Below, piece by piece: positions 8,571 to 15,764 of a DNA stretch of 34,333 nt. The stretch lies in contig PXRY01000058.1 of NCBI GenBank assembly GCA_003022925.1, forward strand, positions 1 through 34,333. Direction: 5' to 3'. The stretch is from Halobacteriales archaeon QS_8_65_32. GTDB taxonomy: Archaea > Halobacteriota > Halobacteria > Halobacteriales > Halococcaceae. Under the pieces are notes generated by a model that was not told the origin of the DNA, ran no database searches, and was given only the letters and a program-made list of their open reading frames with translations. The position numbers and the translations under genes are program-made. Position 1 is the first letter of the stretch; every line of letters starts with the position of its first letter.

Positions 8571-8636
8571 GTCGACGGTCGGTCGTCGGTTGGGGACGAA
8601 CTGCCGACCGGCAACGAGTTCCCGTCGAACACGGGC

Positions 8637-9635
8637 CTACCGTTCGAAGTCGCGCCGGTCGCCGGTCCCGCCGGTGAGCGCACTCGCGAGCGCGCCCCGA
8701 ACCACCACGTCGTCGCCGAGTTCGGTGAGTTCGATCTCGGGGACGTTGATGAAGACCATCTCGCTCAAGCGCTCGCGAACGGGGTCGAGTACGAGGTCGG
8801 GGTTGTTGAGCGCGACCGCGCCACCGACGTAGATCACGAGCGGCGCGAAGGCGTGCACCGTATTCGCGATCCCGATCGCGTTCCAGTCTGCGACCCGGCC
8901 GATCACGTGATCGGCGAAGTCGTCCTCGCCGGCGTGGGCGAAGACGTCCGCCGCCGAGAAGTCCTCGTCGTCGACCGGGAGTGCGGTCTCCGTGGGGACC
9001 TCGGCCGTGGCGTTCCCGTCGATCTCGCCCGAAAAGAGGTCTTCGGCGTATCGCGGGATGTTGTTGCCCGAACAGTACGCCTCCCAGTGGCCCGCCTTCC
9101 CGCAGCCGCACGGACGGCGCATCTCGGGATCGACGACCAAGTGGCCGACCTCGCCGGCGTTGCCGTCCCATCCTCCCAGAACTTTTCCGTCGACACAGAC
9201 GCCCGCGCCGATCCCCGAGGAGACCGTGAGATAGGCCATGTCGTCGGGGTTCCGGTCGGCGTAGAAGCGCTCGCCGATACAGCCGGCGTTGGTGTCGTTG
9301 TGGAGGTGAATACTGTGGTCGTCGGCCTCGACGAGGTTCGAGACCGGGCCGACGAGCGGGACGCGATCGACCGGGACGTTCGTCGGCTCGACGATCCCCG
9401 CCGCCAGATCGAGCGCGCCGGCGGCCCCGACGCCGACGGCCTCGATGCTCGCGAGGTCGGTGTTCGTCTCCAGCGCGACCGCCCGGATGGCGTCTAACAC
9501 CGCGTCGGTGACGGCGGTCCCGACCGGTCCTTGGGGCGTTGCCTGTCGCGCGTTCCCCAGCACCGTCCCGTCGGCGTCGGCGACGATCGCGCGGATGTTC
9601 GTCGCCCCGAGATCGACGCCCGCGTACACGGCCAT
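8637..9635 (-). CDS. ROK-family sugar kinase, glucokinase-like
   Basis: The 332-residue protein begins MAVYAGVDLGATNIRA, the phosphate-1 loop of the actin-like ATPase fold (DLGATN at about 8-13). LHNDTNAGCIGE contains the catalytic Asp and TVSSGIGAGVCVDG is the phosphate-2 motif. The ROK signature follows: GEVGHLVVDP and the zinc-binding CGCGKAGHWEAYCSG at about 175-189. These residues fit a cytoplasmic ATP-dependent hexose kinase. Glucose is the likely substrate by analogy with ROK glucokinases, but N-acetyl sugars cannot be excluded. It is followed 66 nt away by the converging glycosyltransferase gene. A TATA box sits 23-32 nt upstream of the ATG. Confidence 0.92.
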   Translation of the reverse strand: MAVYAGVDLGATNIRAIVADADGTVLGNARQATPQGPVGTAVTDAVLDAIRAVALETNTDLASIEAVGVGAAGALDLAAGIVEPTNVPVDRVPLVGPVSNLVEADDHSIHLHNDTNAGCIGERFYADRNPDDMAYLTVSSGIGAGVCVDGKVLGGWDGNAGEVGHLVVDPEMRRPCGCGKAGHWEAYCSGNNIPRYAEDLFSGEIDGNATAEVPTETALPVDDEDFSAADVFAHAGEDDFADHVIGRVADWNAIGIANTVHAFAPLVIYVGGAVALNNPDLVLDPVRERLSEMVFINVPEIELTELGDDVVVRGALASALTGGTGDRRDFER

Positions 9636-9657
9636 AACGGTGTGCCTTCGAGCCGTC

Positions 9658-9667
9658 CCTATTAGGC
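9658..9667 (-). promoter_or_regulatory. TATA box of the ROK kinase gene
   Basis: The minus strand reads GCCTAATAGG, 23-32 nt ahead of the ATG at 9635, in a short AT-richer patch. Confidence 0.5.
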
Positions 9668-9856
9668 ACCCCGGATCGATATCCGCTCTCGCCTGCTCCC
9701 GTCCGCCCTCGCTCGCCGCCCTCGGCGGCGTCCCCCACGAACGTCGCTCGTCACGGGCGTCGTTCGTCGCGTTCGTGTCGTGGTCGCGTCGCGGTCGTCG
9801 CTCGCTGCCTCCCGTCCGTTGTCGGGCCCCCGTTCGTCGCCGGACTCGAGTTCAGT

Positions 9857-10312
9857 TCAGCTATCGACGCGGACGAAGGTCACGGGACACGGCGCTGTCA
9901 ATAAGACCTCCTGGGCGGTGGAACCGAAGACGGCCTTGCCGCTCGGTCGGCGGCTCCGGCCGCTGACGATCACCCGGTCGGCACCCGCACGGGTCGCCAT
10001 GTCGACGATACTCCTGGCGTGTTCGCCGACCGCGCCGCGGATCTCGTAGTCGACATCGACGGCATCGAGGCCGCCGACGAGTTCGCGGATCGTCGCGTGG
10101 CGTTGGGTCACCTGATCGGGGGTCGCCTCCTCCGAATCGGGGTCGAACCCTAATCGATCGAGTACCTCCTCGTACTCCTCGTCGGTGAAAACATGCCCGA
10201 GCACGACCGTCGCGCCGGCCGGCTCCGCCACCTCGATCGCCGCCTCGGCGAGTCGCTCGACGCGCCCGGAGTCCTTCGGGCCGACCGCCAACAGGACCGT
10301 TTCGAGTGTCAT
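9857..10312 (-). CDS. Universal stress protein (UspA family)
   Basis: This single-domain, 151-residue USP starts MTLETVLLAVGPKDSGRVERL, the first beta strand and helix of the Rossmann-like fold. The C-terminal half has the ATP-binding signature: Gly-Arg-Ser region IVSGRSRRPSGKAVFGSTAQE, then VLLTAPCPVTFVR. The G-2X-G-9X-G-S spacing is present, so nucleotide binding is likely. The ATG at 10312 is chosen over the upstream ATG at 10381 because a strong TATA box ends 22 nt before it and the upstream codons (DRAYNIYKRVARRR) translate the TATA box itself. It is divergent from the DUF655 gene; the control region between them also holds the solo end of a dispersed repeat. The physiological role cannot be read from sequence. 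Confidence 0.92.
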   Translation of the reverse strand: MTLETVLLAVGPKDSGRVERLAEAAIEVAEPAGATVVLGHVFTDEEYEEVLDRLGFDPDSEEATPDQVTQRHATIRELVGGLDAVDVDYEIRGAVGEHARSIVDMATRAGADRVIVSGRSRRPSGKAVFGSTAQEVLLTAPCPVTFVRVDS

Positions 10313-10333
10313 GCCCCTTCTTCTCGCGACCCG

Positions 10334-10342
10334 CTTATAAAT
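10334..10342 (-). promoter_or_regulatory. TATA box of the universal stress protein gene
   Basis: The minus strand reads ATTTATAAG, an excellent archaeal TATA element 22-30 nt ahead of the ATG at 10312. It indicates a leaderless mRNA and excludes the longer reading frame. Confidence 0.7.
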
Positions 10343-10385
10343 ATTGTAGGCGCGGTCGCCGGGCGGCGTTTCGTCGGGCAACGGG

Positions 10386-10426
10386 GATCGACGGGACCGT
10401 TTCGGGCGGGACCGGAGGGGGCCGGG
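10386..10426 (+). repeat. Solo left end of the dispersed hairpin element
   Basis: About 40 bases beginning GATCGACGGGACCG match the left end of the element at 28536 almost base for base (GACCGACGGGAACCG there), including TTCGGGCGGGACCGGAGGGG against TTCGGGCGGGACTGGAAGGG. The interior and right end are absent. It lies immediately upstream of the DUF655 promoter. Confidence 0.65.
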
Positions 10427-10444
10427 GGCGCCGATCGGCGGTCG

Positions 10445-10455
10445 GATTTTAAGTA
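10445..10455 (+). promoter_or_regulatory. TATA box of the DUF655 gene
   Basis: GATTTTAAGTA lies 22-32 nt upstream of the ATG at 10477, directly after the solo repeat end. Confidence 0.65.
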
Positions 10456-10476
10456 GCTCCTCGCCGTAGGAACTAT

Positions 10477-11124
10477 ATGGCCGAATCCGGACCCGACCCC
10501 GAACGCGACGAGGACGCGGCCGAGGGCGGACCCGTCGACGAGGGGGACGAGGCGGCGGGCGAGGGCGGCTCCGTCAACGAGGCGGCGGTGTTCGTCGTGC
10601 TCGATTACCTGCCGCAAGGGCGGCCCGACGACCGCGGGCACCAGTCGGGGAAAGCCCCGATCGCCCACGCGATCGGCGAGGCGAGTTTCCGGCTCGTCGA
10701 GTGCACCCTCGATCGAGACGCGGACGTCTCCTTCGGCGATCGCCTTCCCGAAAACGACGATGCCATTACGCGCTTGCGCGACATCGAATACGACGACCTG
10801 ACGAGTACCGCGCGTTCGGAACTCGAATACGTCTTAGAGGAGATCACCGAACGAGAGGAGAGGCGGTTCGTCGATATTTACAACGACGCCCAGCCGATCA
10901 CGCTGCGGCTCCACCAGCTCAACTTGTTACCCGGGATCGGCGAGAAACTCAGGAACACGATCCTGGACAAGCGAAAACGCAGGCCCTTCGAGAGCTTCGA
11001 GGACGTGAGCGAGCGGGTCGCCGGCCTGCACGACCCCCGCCAGGTGCTCGTCGACCGCGTGTTAGAGGAACTGCGCGAGGAGGACCTGAAGTACCGGATG
11101 TTCGTTCGCCAAGAAACCCGGTAA
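10477..11124 (+). CDS. DUF655 family RNA-binding protein
   Basis: The 215-residue protein has an acidic Gly/Glu/Asp-rich head (about 1-33), then the DUF655 core. The core starts AAVFVVLDYLPQGR, an OB-like strand pattern, followed by AHAIGEASFRLVE. The C-terminal part has helix-hairpin-helix-like character: HQLNLLPGIGEKLRNTILDKR and FESFEDVSERV. The family is universal in archaea and nearly always sits beside rsmA/ksgA, so a role in ribosome biogenesis or RNA handling is inferred from context. No catalytic residue is known. It is the first gene of a co-oriented set with RsmA and the HemK2-type methyltransferase, but a 129-nt gap and a TATA-like box before rsmA suggest a second promoter. Confidence 0.92.
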   Translation: MAESGPDPERDEDAAEGGPVDEGDEAAGEGGSVNEAAVFVVLDYLPQGRPDDRGHQSGKAPIAHAIGEASFRLVECTLDRDADVSFGDRLPENDDAITRLRDIEYDDLTSTARSELEYVLEEITEREERRFVDIYNDAQPITLRLHQLNLLPGIGEKLRNTILDKRKRRPFESFEDVSERVAGLHDPRQVLVDRVLEELREEDLKYRMFVRQETR

Positions 11125-11220
11125 TCGGTGGGAAGCGGTCGACGGCCAATGATCGGTAGTCAATGATCGGCGCGCCGACGACCGACCATCGACCCGCCGA
11201 CGACGCCCGCGAGAACGAAG

Positions 11221-11228
11221 CACTTAGC
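11221..11228 (+). promoter_or_regulatory. Possible TATA element before rsmA
   Basis: CACTTAGC lies 26-33 nt upstream of the ATG at 11254. It is weaker than the box before DUF655 but correctly spaced for a leaderless transcript. The gap before it (11125-11220) contains a short direct repeat, AATGATCGG twice. Confidence 0.4.
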
Positions 11229-11253
11229 CGGGGCACTCCTCTACTCCGAGTGA

Positions 11254-12207
11254 ATGGTCGGCAGCGATGGAGACCGAACGGGAACCCCCGCCGGAGTGGA
11301 CGGTTCCGACGACGCGGGTAGGGAAGGGGCCCGGGACCCCGACGCGCTCGGACGACGAGCGGGCGTCCGCGGCGACCGGGATCAGGACCAGCATTTCCTC
11401 ACGGACGAGCGAGTGCTCGACCGAATCGTCGGCTACGCCGAGGGGTTCGACCGCTCGCACGTCCTCGAAGTCGGTGCCGGCACCGGGGCACTGACCGACC
11501 GTCTCGTTCGTACAGTCGATCGGGCGGACGGGCGAGTAACGGCGATCGAGCGCGACCGTCGGCTCGTCGAATTCCTCAGCGAGGAGTTCCGTGCCGAGCG
11601 CGACGCCGGTCGTCTGGAGGTCCTCGTCGGCGACGTTCTTGACCTCCCGCTGCCTGACTACACCGCATCGGTGTCGAACCTACCCTACGGGATTTCGAGC
11701 GCGGTCTGCTTTCGACTCCTGCCCCGAAAGAAGCCGCTCGTACTCACTCTCCAGCGCGAGTTCGGCGAACGGATGGCCGCCGAGCCGGGTTCGGCCGAAT
11801 ACGGCCGGCTGTCGGTCACGGCGGGCCACTACGCTGATTGTGAACTGTTGGAGGTAATCCCCGCCAGTGTCTTTTCGCCACCGCCAGCCGTCGAGAGCTG
11901 CGTGGTCCGGACGACCCCGCGGGACCCGGCCTACGAGGGGCCGAGCGACGATGCCTTCCTCGATTTCGTTACAGCGGTCTTTACCCAGCGACGAAAGACG
12001 ATGCGCAACGCGATCCGCAATACGACCCACATCTCGGGAATCGACGACCCCGAAGCGGTGATCGACGCGGCCGACGAATCCCTGCTCGGGGCGCGTGCGG
12101 GGACACTCCCGCCCGCTCGGTTCGCCGAACTCGCGACACTCGCCGCAAGCGAGGGGAACGAGGACGGAGACGGGGACGGGAACGGGAACAGGAACAGGAA
12201 ATCGTGA
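11254..12207 (+). CDS. rsmA: 16S rRNA dimethyladenosine transferase RsmA (KsgA/Dim1)
   Basis: The 317-residue SAM-dependent enzyme would dimethylate two adjacent adenines near the 3' end of 16S rRNA during small-subunit maturation. Visible motifs are DQHFLTDERVLDRI, the entry of the KsgA fold at about 45-58; motif I LEVGAGTGALTDRL; the acidic IERDRRLVEFL; motif IV SNLPYGISSA, the NLPY adenine-binding loop; and the C-terminal QRRKTMRNAI. The first 40 residues are Gly/Asp-rich and the last 20 are Asn/Gly/Asp-rich. Both tails are low complexity and probably disordered. The ATG at 11254 fits the TATA-like box. The stop overlaps the GTG of the next methyltransferase, so the two should be translated from one message. 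Confidence 0.95.
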   Translation: MVGSDGDRTGTPAGVDGSDDAGREGARDPDALGRRAGVRGDRDQDQHFLTDERVLDRIVGYAEGFDRSHVLEVGAGTGALTDRLVRTVDRADGRVTAIERDRRLVEFLSEEFRAERDAGRLEVLVGDVLDLPLPDYTASVSNLPYGISSAVCFRLLPRKKPLVLTLQREFGERMAAEPGSAEYGRLSVTAGHYADCELLEVIPASVFSPPPAVESCVVRTTPRDPAYEGPSDDAFLDFVTAVFTQRRKTMRNAIRNTTHISGIDDPEAVIDAADESLLGARAGTLPPARFAELATLAASEGNEDGDGDGNGNRNRKS

Positions 12208-12815
12208 CCGACGGGGGGATCGCCGATCGGGTCTACCAACCCGCCGAGGACTCCGCACTGCTCGCAGAAGCCGCCTGCGAGGCGGTTTCGTCCACGCAGC
12301 GTGTGCTCGACGTCGGTACGGGGTCGGGCTACGTCGCCGCGCGGGTCGCCGAAACCGGAGCCCGCGTCGTCGGATCGGATCGCAACCCGTATGCCTGCCG
12401 GCAGGCCCGAGAGAACGGTATCGAGATCGTCCGAGCGGACCTCACGAGCGCCTTCGGGGAAGTGACCTTCGACGTCGTAACGTTCAACCCGCCGTACCTG
12501 CCAACGGCACCCGATGACCTGCCGGTCGGTTCGGACGGCCGGGAGGACGACGAGCGCGACAACGGTGAGGACTGGATGGACGTCGCCCTATCGGGCGGCG
12601 AGACCGGACGGGCGGTGATCGAGCCGTTTCTCGATACGGTTTCGCGCGTGCTCCGTCCCGGGGGGATCGTTCTCGTGCTGGTGAGCACGCTTAGCGGCCT
12701 TGACGACGTCGAAATCCGCGCTCGCGAGGCCGGCTTCGAGGTCGAGCAGGTCGCCGAGGAATCACACTTCTTCGAGCGCCTCGTCGTCTTGAAACTCGTC
12801 GCGTCCAGCGGGTGA
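12204..12815 (+). CDS. HemK2/Mtq2-type protein methyltransferase
   Basis: The 203-residue class I SAM methyltransferase has motif I VLDVGTGSGYVAARV, an acidic SDRNPYAC for the SAM ribose, and NPPYLP at about residue 95, the active-site motif of glutamine N5-methyltransferases acting on release factors. In archaea and eukaryotes the matching enzyme methylates the GGQ glutamine of aRF1/eRF1, so translation termination is the likely role. A charged insertion, GSDGREDDERDNGEDW, follows the NPPY loop. The GTG start overlaps the TGA of rsmA by four bases (GTGA), which indicates translational coupling and fixes the start. DUF655-rsmA-hemK2 order is widely conserved in haloarchaea. Confidence 0.9.
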   Translation: MTDGGIADRVYQPAEDSALLAEAACEAVSSTQRVLDVGTGSGYVAARVAETGARVVGSDRNPYACRQARENGIEIVRADLTSAFGEVTFDVVTFNPPYLPTAPDDLPVGSDGREDDERDNGEDWMDVALSGGETGRAVIEPFLDTVSRVLRPGGIVLVLVSTLSGLDDVEIRAREAGFEVEQVAEESHFFERLVVLKLVASSG

Positions 12816-12887
12816 CCCGCAGGCGTACGAGGCGGGACGCAGACGAGGACCGACGTTGACCGTGACCGATCGTACATAGGAGGCCGA

Positions 12888-13361
12888 TCAGCCGCCGGGT
12901 TCGCTCGTCAGGACCCCCCGAAGTCGGTACTGACGGTACCGATAGAGGACGTGAGCTCCGAGCCACAACAGCGGCGTGAGCGCGCCGGCCTCGATGCGGA
13001 TGTCGTCGGTGTAGCGCGTCCGACTTCCATCGACTTCCTCGACGATCATCCGGTGGTCCCACCGCGAGGCGAGGGTGCCGCGCCCGTCGTCGCGCAGGCA
13101 GTAGACTTGCCCGCCGGGGGTCGAATCGAGCGCCTCGACGCTCGTCTCGATCCGGTGCGTACCGACGGGAACGACGTCGAGTGCCCACAGTCGAACGACG
13201 AACGCCCCGCCGTCGGCCCAGATAGCGGGCAACGAGGCGGGATCGAGCGGCTCGAATCGGAGGAGCGGCCTCGTCACCCGGTTCAGCAGGTCCGTCCGGA
13301 GCGTGTGTATCCAGGCACGTTCGGGCGCACAGTCGAGTACCGTCGAGACGCGAAGACGCAC
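12888..13361 (-). CDS. SRPBCC (START/Bet v1-like) family protein
   Basis: The 157-residue protein has the opening of SRPBCC proteins, a beta strand then a Pro-containing helix: MRLRVSTVLDCAPERAWIHT. WALDVVPVGTHRIETS follows, then the late strands VEEVDGSRTRYTDDIRIEAG and a C-terminal helix LLWLGAHVLYRYRQYRLRGVL. The fold forms a hydrophobic pocket for lipids or other small molecules, but the ligand cannot be predicted. The start is a GTG and no good TATA box is visible. It lies convergent to the HemK2 gene and divergent from the MetE-like pair, with no clear functional tie. Confidence 0.75.
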   Translation of the reverse strand: MRLRVSTVLDCAPERAWIHTLRTDLLNRVTRPLLRFEPLDPASLPAIWADGGAFVVRLWALDVVPVGTHRIETSVEALDSTPGGQVYCLRDDGRGTLASRWDHRMIVEEVDGSRTRYTDDIRIEAGALTPLLWLGAHVLYRYRQYRLRGVLTSEPGG

Positions 13362-13466
13362 GCCGGCTCGACGCTTCGAGTCGATATACTGCTGGCGATC
13401 CTATGCGACCGACCCCACCGGTCTGATCGCGTCGATCGCGTCGATCGACGCGGCCGGATCAGCCGG

Positions 13467-14492
13467 ATGCCGACGAGAGCAAGGGAGCTCCAGTTGAATT
13501 ACTTCCGTGCATCAATCGGAGTAGCAAATATTAAAGGCGGCGCTGGCATACTTCGAAACCTGAAGGGCCACCAGAAAAGCGACCTGATCGACGGGGCCGA
13601 GAGTCCCGAGATTTCCGCGGTCTACGACCGGGCGCGCGAGCGCGTGCTCACCGACCAGCGCGAGGCCGGCCTCGATCGGGTCGTCGAGGGCCAGTTGCGC
13701 TGGGACGACATGCTCGCCCATCCCCTCTGTATCCACGATGCGGTCGATACAAAGGGGATCGTCCGGTACTACGACAACAACAACTTCTACCGGGAACCGG
13801 TCGTCGAAGGCGACCTCGACTTTGATGGCGACCTGGCCGCCGATCTGGAAACCGCCGCCGAAGCGGTCGAAAGCGAGTCGCTCCAGGCCGTTATCCCGGG
13901 ACCGTACTCGCTGTCGGATCTCGCGACCGACGACTACTACGGCGACGAGGCGGCCTTCATTGAGGGCATTACCGACTTCCTCGTCGGCGAGGTAGAGGCG
14001 TTTCCCGAAACGGAGACCCTGTTCGCACTCGAACCGTCGTTGGTCGTGAACCCGCCGGGGGACGGCGCGGACGAGCGCGCGAGCGAGGCGATCGGCAGGG
14101 TGGCGGAAGCGACCGACGCCGAGGTCGTTGTCCACACCTACTGGGGCGCGCTGTCCGAGAAGGTCCACGCCCACCTCTTGGACGCCGCGATCGACGCCGT
14201 GGGCTACGACTTCGTCTCCGATCACGAGGCCAGTCTCTATAACATCAGCGAGTACGGCACGAAGGAGTCAGTTGCCCTCGGCGTCGTCGACGGGCAGAAC
14301 ACGCTCGTCGAAGACCCCGAAACGATCACCGAACGCGTCGAGTGGGTCGAGGAGAAACTACCGGTTCAGGGGTTCGACCGAACGTACGTAACGCCCAATT
14401 CCGAGCTGTTCTACCTGCCGGTCGCCAAATATCGCGAGAAGTTGGCGGCGCTTGCCGAGGCCGCCTCGCCCGCGGAGGTGAGCGCTGCATGA
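13467..14492 (+). CDS. MetE-like barrel protein without the zinc cysteines (first of a pair)
   Basis: The protein is clearly related to the cobalamin-independent methionine synthase/UROD-like barrel from NLKGHQKSDLIDG onward. VEGQLRWDDMLAHPL and VIPGPYSLSDLA match the substrate and barrel motifs of the family. The zinc site is gone: the usual His-X-Cys is HTY (VVHTYWGA), and the late Cys motif is TPNSELFYLP with Asn-Ser in place of Asp-Cys. It overlaps the complete paralogue by four bases (ATGA), so the two probably act together, like the inactive N-terminal and active C-terminal barrels of bacterial MetE. The start is uncertain. ATG 13467 is the first in-frame ATG, TTG 13494 is possible, and a TATA-like AAATATTAAAG at 13525-13536 lies inside this stretch with no ATG/GTG/TTG after it until well into the conserved domain. 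Confidence 0.8.
   Translation: MPTRARELQLNYFRASIGVANIKGGAGILRNLKGHQKSDLIDGAESPEISAVYDRARERVLTDQREAGLDRVVEGQLRWDDMLAHPLCIHDAVDTKGIVRYYDNNNFYREPVVEGDLDFDGDLAADLETAAEAVESESLQAVIPGPYSLSDLATDDYYGDEAAFIEGITDFLVGEVEAFPETETLFALEPSLVVNPPGDGADERASEAIGRVAEATDAEVVVHTYWGALSEKVHAHLLDAAIDAVGYDFVSDHEASLYNISEYGTKESVALGVVDGQNTLVEDPETITERVEWVEEKLPVQGFDRTYVTPNSELFYLPVAKYREKLAALAEAASPAEVSAA
13525..13536 (+). promoter_or_regulatory. TATA-like box inside the predicted 5' end of the MetE-like gene
   Basis: CAAATATTAAAG stands out in GC-rich surroundings and would place a transcription start near 13553-13560. The only in-frame candidates there are ATA (13548) and CTG (13560), directly before the conserved KGHQK. Either initiation is unconventional, the start was mutated, or this is not the promoter. 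Confidence 0.4.
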
Positions 14493-15634
14493 GCGCCGAC
14501 CGCGACGCTGGTGATCGGACCGGTGGCGACGGCGATCGGGCGAGCGGCGACAGCGCTGGTATCGGCGAGGGCGCGAGCAGTCGCGAGGCGTTCCGTCCGC
14601 CGGACCACCCAAACGACCACTTCATCCTGACCACCGTGGTCGGCAGCTACCCGAAACCGAAGTGGCTCAACCGGGCCCGAGATCTCCATGCCGACGCGGA
14701 CAGCGGCTTCGACGACGGCGACTGGGCCGAAGCGACGAGCGACGCCTCGCGGCTCATCGTCGACGAGCACGAGTGCGCCGGCCTCGACGCTGTCGTCGAC
14801 GGGGAGATGGGAAGGAACGAAATGGTCGAGTACTTCGCCCACCGGATTCCAGGCTACGAGTTCCACGGCCGTGTGAAGGTCTGGGGGCACAACTACTTCG
14901 ACAAGCCGAGCGTGGTGGACGAAGTCGCCTACGACGAGCCGTGGCTCGTCGACGAGTTCGACTTCACGAACGAGGTCGCGTCTCGCCCCGTGAAGGTGCC
15001 GATCACCGGCCCGTACACGCTCGCGAGTTGGTCGTTCAACGAGTATTACGAGAACGAGGAAGAACTCGCCTACGCGCTCGCCGAACTCGTGAACCAGGAG
15101 GTCGAGGCGCTCGTCGATGCCGGAGCCCGATACGTCCAGATCGACGAACCGGCACTCGCGACTACGCCCGACGACCACGCGATCGTCGGCGAATGCTTGG
15201 AGCTCATCGCAGACGGCATCCCCGACGACGTACGGATCGGGCTTCACGTCTGTTACGGGGACTACTCGCGGATCTATCCCGAAATGCTCGATTTCCCGAT
15301 TGACGAGTTCGACGTCGAACTCGCGAACGACGACTACGCCCAACTCGACGTGTTCACCGAACCCGAGTTCACGAAGGACCTCGCCCTCGGCGTCGTCGAC
15401 GCCCACACCGCCGAAATCGAGCCCGTCGAAGAGGTGAAACGCAATATCACGAAGGGCCTCGAAGTCGTCCTCCCCGAGCGCCTGACCGTGAGCCCGGACT
15501 GCGGGCTGAAACTCCTGCCCCGAGAGGCCGCCTACGGGAAAATGAAGAACTTGGTCGAAGCCGCTCGGGCGGTCGAACGGGACCTCGATCGGGGCGATCT
15601 CGACGTTGCGACGCCGGCGAGCGCGGACGACTGA
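14489..15634 (+). CDS. metE: Methionine synthase, cobalamin-independent MetE C-terminal type
   Basis: The 381-residue protein is the catalytic barrel of MetE, transferring a methyl group to homocysteine. The zinc ligands can be assigned by spacing: His253 and Cys255 in LHVCYGDY, Glu277 in DVELAN, and Cys338 in SPDCGLK. The His-to-Glu distance of 24 equals that of E. coli MetE (H641/E665). TVVGSYPKP, ITGPYTLASWSF and VQIDEPAL are further family motifs. The first 45 residues are Gly/Asp/Ser-rich and look like a disordered haloarchaeal tail. Archaeal single-barrel enzymes may take the methyl group from a corrinoid or pterin donor, and the sequence alone does not decide. Its ATG overlaps the TGA of the zinc-less paralogue. 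Confidence 0.92.
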   Translation: MSADRDAGDRTGGDGDRASGDSAGIGEGASSREAFRPPDHPNDHFILTTVVGSYPKPKWLNRARDLHADADSGFDDGDWAEATSDASRLIVDEHECAGLDAVVDGEMGRNEMVEYFAHRIPGYEFHGRVKVWGHNYFDKPSVVDEVAYDEPWLVDEFDFTNEVASRPVKVPITGPYTLASWSFNEYYENEEELAYALAELVNQEVEALVDAGARYVQIDEPALATTPDDHAIVGECLELIADGIPDDVRIGLHVCYGDYSRIYPEMLDFPIDEFDVELANDDYAQLDVFTEPEFTKDLALGVVDAHTAEIEPVEEVKRNITKGLEVVLPERLTVSPDCGLKLLPREAAYGKMKNLVEAARAVERDLDRGDLDVATPASADD

Positions 15635-15764
15635 CTGCCGGCCGATCCCATTTGTCGCGTCGGATACCGTCTGGAAAGCGGCGATTCCGACCCTGTCGCC
15701 GACGCCGACCCAAGCGACCTCGGATGAGCGAAGCGCCTTCGACGCAAGCGCAGGTACGAGAGCC

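Noticed and set aside
8344-9738. Long 464-codon open frame opposite/offset to the ROK kinase
   Set aside because: Its translation is Arg-rich with no fold motifs, and the overlapping frame codes a clear ROK kinase with all active-site motifs. It is a high-GC shadow.
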